This document shows, piece by piece, positions 4,530 to 7,948 of a stretch of DNA of 7,948 bases. The notes below the pieces were generated by a model, which did not search any database, was not told the origin of the DNA, and was given only the letters and a program-made list of their open reading frames with translations. Position 1 is the stretch's first letter; the number at the start of each line of letters is the position of its first letter. The translations under genes and the position numbers were made by a program. Source of the DNA: Pseudomonadota bacterium (lineage in GTDB: Bacteria > Pseudomonadota > Gammaproteobacteria > Xanthomonadales > Xanthomonadaceae); the NCBI GenBank assembly GCA_023423605.1, contig JAFAFF010000077.1, forward strand, positions 1 through 7,948, given 5' to 3'.

Positions 4530-6947
4530 GGGGGATGTCGATGAAGCAGGGGGAGCAGCAGCCTCCGGAGCGGGCTCCTGCCGGCGGTCCAGGCCGAACC
4601 AGCTGCGCCAGCCACCGCCCTCGTTGGTTTCTTCCGGCAGTGCGGCAGGCGGCGCGCACGGAGCATAGGCCGGTGCATACCCCACCACGAACGGGAAGCG
4701 TCGCGCACCCGGACAGGTTTCATCCGTGGAATTCATGCCACTGGCATCCACATACTGCCAATCCACGCCCTTGTTGTTGACGCGCAGCGGCGCGCTTGGC
4801 AGGCGCGAGAAAATACCCGACCACACCCGCATCGCACCGGTGGCGCCGAACAGCCCGGTCTGCTCGTTCTGATCGTTGCCCATCCACACCACGGCGAGAT
4901 GGTCACCGGTGTAACCGGCATACCAGCTGTCACGGCCGTCGTTGGAGGTGCCGGTCTTGCCGGCCGGCTGCAGGCGGCCCAGGCCATCGGCGTTCAGGCG
5001 CTGTGCCGTGCCGCTGGACACCACCTGCTGCAGGCCGATGCTGATCAGGTTGGCGGCGATGGAATCGCCTTCCTGGGCCGGCGCCGGCGTCTTGTCGTAG
5101 CGCTTGAGCAGCTTGCCCTGCGGATCGAGCACCCCACGCACCGCATGCAGGGGCTGGATTTCGCCACCTGACGCCAGGAACTGGTACAGCTGGGCCATCG
5201 CATAGGGGCTCTGGTCGGTGGAACCGAGGATCACCGACGGATTGGCTTCGGCCTTGATGCCTGCCAGCACGTGGATCAGCTGGGTCACCCGTTCCGGCCC
5301 CACCTGCATGCCCAGCCGCACCGTTGCCTGGTTGTAGGAATTGGCCAACGCATCGATCAGCCGCACCGTGCCGTGGCTGCGGTTGTCCGCATTGCCCGGC
5401 GACCAGTTGCGGTTGCGGCCAAGCTGTACCGTCACCGGCGAATCGTCCACCCATGTCGCCAGCGAATAGCGGTCCGGTTGTGCCAGCGCCAGCAGGTACA
5501 CGAACGGCTTGAGCAGCGAGCCTACCGGGCGCTGCGCCTCGATGGCGCGGTTGAAGCCCGGTGCAGCCACGTCGCGGCTGCCGACCACGGCCAGCACATC
5601 GCCGTTGTGCACGTCGGTCAGCACCAGGCCGGCCTGCAGTTCCGGGCGGCGCTTGTTCTCAAGCGCCTTGACCGTGCGCGTGACCGCACCTTCGGCATAG
5701 GCCTGGGATGACGGCGACATGCCGCTCATCACGCTCATGCCGGCGCCCTGCAGCACCGATTCCGGATAGTCATGGCCCAACTGGCGGCGGACCAGGTCGA
5801 TATAGGCGGGAAACCGGTTGGCTGCCACCAGTCCGGGCTGTTCCGGCACCCCCAACGGTGCCTTCAGCGCACGCTGGTATTCGGCATCGTCGATAAGCGC
5901 CGCCGCGCGCAGCTTGCCGAGTACGAAATTGCGCCGGTCCAGCGCGCGCTCCGGATTGCGCCGCGGATCATAGTACGACGGCCCCTTGACCAGCCCGATC
6001 AGCAGCGCGATGTGCTCGCTTTCCAGCGAACCCAGGTCGCGGCCGAACCAGAACTCCGCGCCGGAGGACATGCCATGGATGGCCTGGCTGCCACGCTGGC
6101 CGAGGTAGACCTGGTTCAGGTAAGCCTCGAAGATGGTGCGCTTGTCGTAGCGCGCTTCCATGATCAGCGCGTACAGCATTTCATTGAACTTGCGGGTGAG
6201 CGTCTGCTCCTTGCCGATGCCCAGCAGACCGCTGCGTGCCAGCTGCTGGGTCAGCGTGGAAGCGCCCTGCCGGGTCTTGCCGCCCGAACGCACGGTCACC
6301 CAGACCGCGCGTGCGATGCCTGACAGATCGATGCCATGGTGACGGTTGAAGTCCTGGTCCTCCACCGCCTGCAGGCCGGTGACCAGCAGATCCGGCGCCT
6401 CCTCCATGCGGATCAGACGGCGCTCTTCCTGCTTCTGGCCATACAGCGTGGCGATGCGCGCAGGATCCAGCCGCGCGGACTTCAGCGCCTTGCGGCTTTC
6501 CGCATCGCGCAGCGAGGCGATGCTGCCGCCGGACAGGGCGAGCTCCACCCGCCGTGGCGCCACGCGCCCATCGACATCGTTGAAGCCCCGGCTGGAGATG
6601 GTGAAACGCCCGCCCTGGACCGCATAGGTCGCCACCGCCTTGCCGACGCCGTCATCGCGGTAGGCCGAAGCGGCCAGCTCGGTCTTCAACGTCGCCGCGT
6701 CCATCGCCTTGCCGGGCATCAGCACCAGCGGACGGGCATAGACCCGGGTCGGGATCTGCCAGCGCAGCTCGCCGAAGCGCTGGGTGACCTGATGGTTCAG
6801 GTACACCGAGTACGGGATCAGGAAGCCGAGGCCGAGGGCGACGGCCGCCATGCCCCAGGTGATCAGCCGGCGGCGCCAGGGCGGTGATCCGGCCGCAGGG
6901 TCGTCGTCGTGATCGTCGATGTCGTCGGAATCGTAGCGTCGGGGCAC
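4524..6947 (-). CDS. mrcB: Penicillin-binding protein 1B, bifunctional glycosyltransferase/transpeptidase, 807 aa
   Basis: A class A PBP that polymerises lipid II into glycan strands and cross-links the peptides on the periplasmic side of the inner membrane. Residues 1-27 are a cytoplasmic tail with an Asp-rich run (6-16), and 28-50 are the membrane anchor. About 69-155 corresponds to the UB2H domain that docks the activator LpoB in E. coli PBP1b. The GT51 domain (about 170-345) has EDQDF with catalytic Glu196, GASTLTQQLAR at 228-238, RKFNEMLYALIMEARYDKR and AYLNQVYLGQRG. The transpeptidase (about 435-720) has the active-site SLLK (Ser477, Lys480), SYN at 537-539 and KTGT at 664-667. Cys745 and Cys764 match a C-terminal disulfide region of E. 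coli PBP1b. The tail after 768 is rich in Pro, Ala and Glu. The start is GTG: an in-frame TAG lies 33 bases upstream with no ATG between, and the RRYDSDD start aligns with the acidic tail of E. coli PBP1b. No Shine-Dalgarno is seen. Confidence 0.96.
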   Translation of the reverse strand: MPRRYDSDDIDDHDDDPAAGSPPWRRRLITWGMAAVALGLGFLIPYSVYLNHQVTQRFGELRWQIPTRVYARPLVLMPGKAMDAATLKTELAASAYRDDGVGKAVATYAVQGGRFTISSRGFNDVDGRVAPRRVELALSGGSIASLRDAESRKALKSARLDPARIATLYGQKQEERRLIRMEEAPDLLVTGLQAVEDQDFNRHHGIDLSGIARAVWVTVRSGGKTRQGASTLTQQLARSGLLGIGKEQTLTRKFNEMLYALIMEARYDKRTIFEAYLNQVYLGQRGSQAIHGMSSGAEFWFGRDLGSLESEHIALLIGLVKGPSYYDPRRNPERALDRRNFVLGKLRAAALIDDAEYQRALKAPLGVPEQPGLVAANRFPAYIDLVRRQLGHDYPESVLQGAGMSVMSGMSPSSQAYAEGAVTRTVKALENKRRPELQAGLVLTDVHNGDVLAVVGSRDVAAPGFNRAIEAQRPVGSLLKPFVYLLALAQPDRYSLATWVDDSPVTVQLGRNRNWSPGNADNRSHGTVRLIDALANSYNQATVRLGMQVGPERVTQLIHVLAGIKAEANPSVILGSTDQSPYAMAQLYQFLASGGEIQPLHAVRGVLDPQGKLLKRYDKTPAPAQEGDSIAANLISIGLQQVVSSGTAQRLNADGLGRLQPAGKTGTSNDGRDSWYAGYTGDHLAVVWMGNDQNEQTGLFGATGAMRVWSGIFSRLPSAPLRVNNKGVDWQYVDASGMNSTDETCPGARRFPFVVGYAPAYAPCAPPAALPEETNEGGGWRSWFGLDRRQEPAPEAAAPPASSTSPR

Positions 6948-7042
6948 GGGAATGCGAGAATGTAGAGTCCGGCGAGTCTAACCCAGCCCCAGCGGGCTGC
7001 CACCGCCGGATGTTCTTCCGCTTAAGCTGGAGTTGCAACGGG
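6948..7042. promoter_or_regulatory. Divergent intergenic region mrcB / glycosyltransferase
   Basis: These 95 bases must hold the 5' signals of two divergent genes unless transcription enters from further away. Visible elements are a direct repeat GAGTC (6965-6969 and 6974-6978) and a perfect 6-bp stem-loop CAGCCC/GGGCTG with loop CAGC (6984-6999). GGAG at 7029-7032 lies 10 bases before the glycosyltransferase ATG. A TACATT on the - strand just before mrcB resembles a -10 box, but no good -35 sits at the right distance. I could not define a promoter with confidence. Confidence 0.4.
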
Positions 7043-7948
7043 ATGACCATGTCCTGGGCCGAAGCCCGTTCCACCCTGAACCGCCTGCTGGGGCTGGCCC
7101 GCCGCAGCTGGTCGAGCCTGCGCACGCGCGGCTGGCGCGCCACCTGGCAGCGGATCACGATCCATGCGCGGGCGCCGGTGGCTGCACCGCGGCGTGCCCT
7201 GCTTCCCGCCGATACGCGGCCCTTCGTTCCGTTCGCCGTACCGTGCAGCGACGCACCGCTGGCAAGCATCGTCATCCCGGTCTACAACCACATCGACCAC
7301 ACCCTGGCCTGCCTGCGTGCGATCGCCGCCCACCCGCCCGCAGCGGCATGCGAGGTACTGGTCATCGACGATGGCAGCAGTGATGCCACCGCGCAGCTGC
7401 TGCCCCGGGTTGCCGGCCTGCGGTACGAGGTGCGGGCGGCGAACGGCGGATTCATCGATGCCTGCAACGATGGCGTCACGCGCTCGCGGGGCGCTTATGT
7501 GGTGCTGCTGAACAATGACACCGTGCCGCAGCCAGGCTGGCTGGATGCGCTGCTGGAGACGTTCGAGCGCGTTCCCGCGGCCGGCCTGGTAGCGTCCCAG
7601 CTGCTGTATCCGGATGGCCGCCTGCAGGAGTCCGGTGGCGTGGTGTTCAGCGATGGCAGCGGCTGGAGCTATGGCCGGTTCGAATCCGCCGACGATCCGC
7701 GCTTTGCCAGCCTGCGCGACATCGACTACGGGTCGGGTGCCGCGTTGATGTTGCCGCGCCCGCTGTGGGACCGTATCGGCGGGTTCGATGAGCGTTACCG
7801 TCCTGCCTACTATGAAGACACCGACCTCGCATTCCAGGTGCGGGCACTGGGACGGCGCGTGCTGGTGCAGCCGGCCAGCCGCGTAGTGCATGATGAAGGC
7901 ACCAGCAACGGCACCGACGTCGGCACCGGCGTGAAGGCCTACCAGGTA
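7043..7948 (+). CDS. Family 2 (GT-A fold) glycosyltransferase, N-terminal 302 residues (partial at right edge)
   Basis: A probable sugar transferase that uses a nucleotide-sugar donor at the cytoplasmic face of the inner membrane. Residues 1-70 are a basic, Trp/Arg-rich lead-in with no signal peptide. The GT2 core starts with LASIVIPVYN (73-82) and VLVIDDGSSD (105-114), the nucleotide-binding strands. It continues with NGGFIDACNDGV (134-145) and LLNNDTV (155-161), where NND stands for the metal-binding DXD motif. YGSGAALMLPR (229-239) follows, then GGFDE (246-250), YYEDTDLAFQVRALGRRV (256-273) with the likely catalytic acid in the ED pair, and VVHDEGTS (281-288). This set is typical of rhamnosyltransferase-like enzymes of O-antigen or capsule synthesis. 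The reading frame is open at the end, so a longer multidomain enzyme is possible. The ATG at 7043 was chosen for GGAG 10 bases upstream; an in-frame ATG at 7049 is the alternative. Donor and acceptor cannot be told. Confidence 0.9.
   Translation, partial: MTMSWAEARSTLNRLLGLARRSWSSLRTRGWRATWQRITIHARAPVAAPRRALLPADTRPFVPFAVPCSDAPLASIVIPVYNHIDHTLACLRAIAAHPPAAACEVLVIDDGSSDATAQLLPRVAGLRYEVRAANGGFIDACNDGVTRSRGAYVVLLNNDTVPQPGWLDALLETFERVPAAGLVASQLLYPDGRLQESGGVVFSDGSGWSYGRFESADDPRFASLRDIDYGSGAALMLPRPLWDRIGGFDERYRPAYYEDTDLAFQVRALGRRVLVQPASRVVHDEGTSNGTDVGTGVKAYQV

Noticed and set aside
4519..4659. Upstream extension of the lipoprotein into mrcB (47 more residues)
   Set aside because: It would bury the signal peptide and lipobox in the interior and overlap the mrcB coding region. 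The ATG at 4518 has a good AGGTGA site 5 bases upstream.
3629..4723. 364-codon open frame on the - strand across mrcB, the lipoprotein and yoaA in another phase
   Set aside because: It runs out of phase through three genes supported by motifs, and its product is a Gly/Arg/Ala-rich string. It is a by-product of high GC.
7022..7891. 289-codon open frame on the - strand opposite the glycosyltransferase
   Set aside because: The + strand frame shows a full GT2 motif set. The antisense product has no motif and a composition typical of reversed GC-rich coding DNA.

Overview
The window is GC-rich, densely packed chromosomal DNA from a gammaproteobacterium of the Xanthomonadaceae, most likely Stenotrophomonas or a close relative. 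This rests on three things: the gene content and order, the high GC at third codon positions, and a GTAG-headed stem-loop (1106-1128) that matches the SMAG repeat family of Stenotrophomonas maltophilia. The species assignment is inference, since no search could be run. No tRNA, rRNA, CRISPR, insertion sequence or phage gene was seen.

Layout. On the + strand, positions 1-1029 hold the 3' end of gshB (glutathione synthetase), followed with a one-base stop/start overlap by a complete tonB-family gene. A 122-base convergent spacer (1030-1151) carries two perfect stem-loops. The - strand then holds four genes, read right to left. mrcB (PBP1b, 6947-4524) is followed after 5 bases by a TPR lipoprotein (4518-3991). 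After a 90-base gap comes a YoaA-type iron-sulfur DNA helicase (3897-1876), followed after 10 bases by tsaB (1865-1152). A 95-base divergent spacer separates mrcB from a + strand family 2 glycosyltransferase that runs off the right edge (7043-7948).

How the genes work together. mrcB and the lipoprotein look like one envelope module: a bifunctional peptidoglycan synthase and a small outer-membrane lipoprotein of the kind known to activate PBP1b (LpoP in Pseudomonas). yoaA-tsaB is the same gene pair as in E. coli, a helicase linked to replication-fork repair followed by a subunit of the tRNA t6A system. gshB-tonB matches the gshB-tonB3 order of Pseudomonas aeruginosa, where tonB3 lies beside type IV pilus genes and is needed for twitching motility. 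The glycosyltransferase probably acts in surface polysaccharide synthesis, but its acceptor cannot be told.

Most of the window is conserved housekeeping DNA. I do not see a wholly new system. The items most worth a second look are the PBP1b/lipoprotein pair, an uninterrupted G8 tract inside tonB, and the repeat-like stem-loops.
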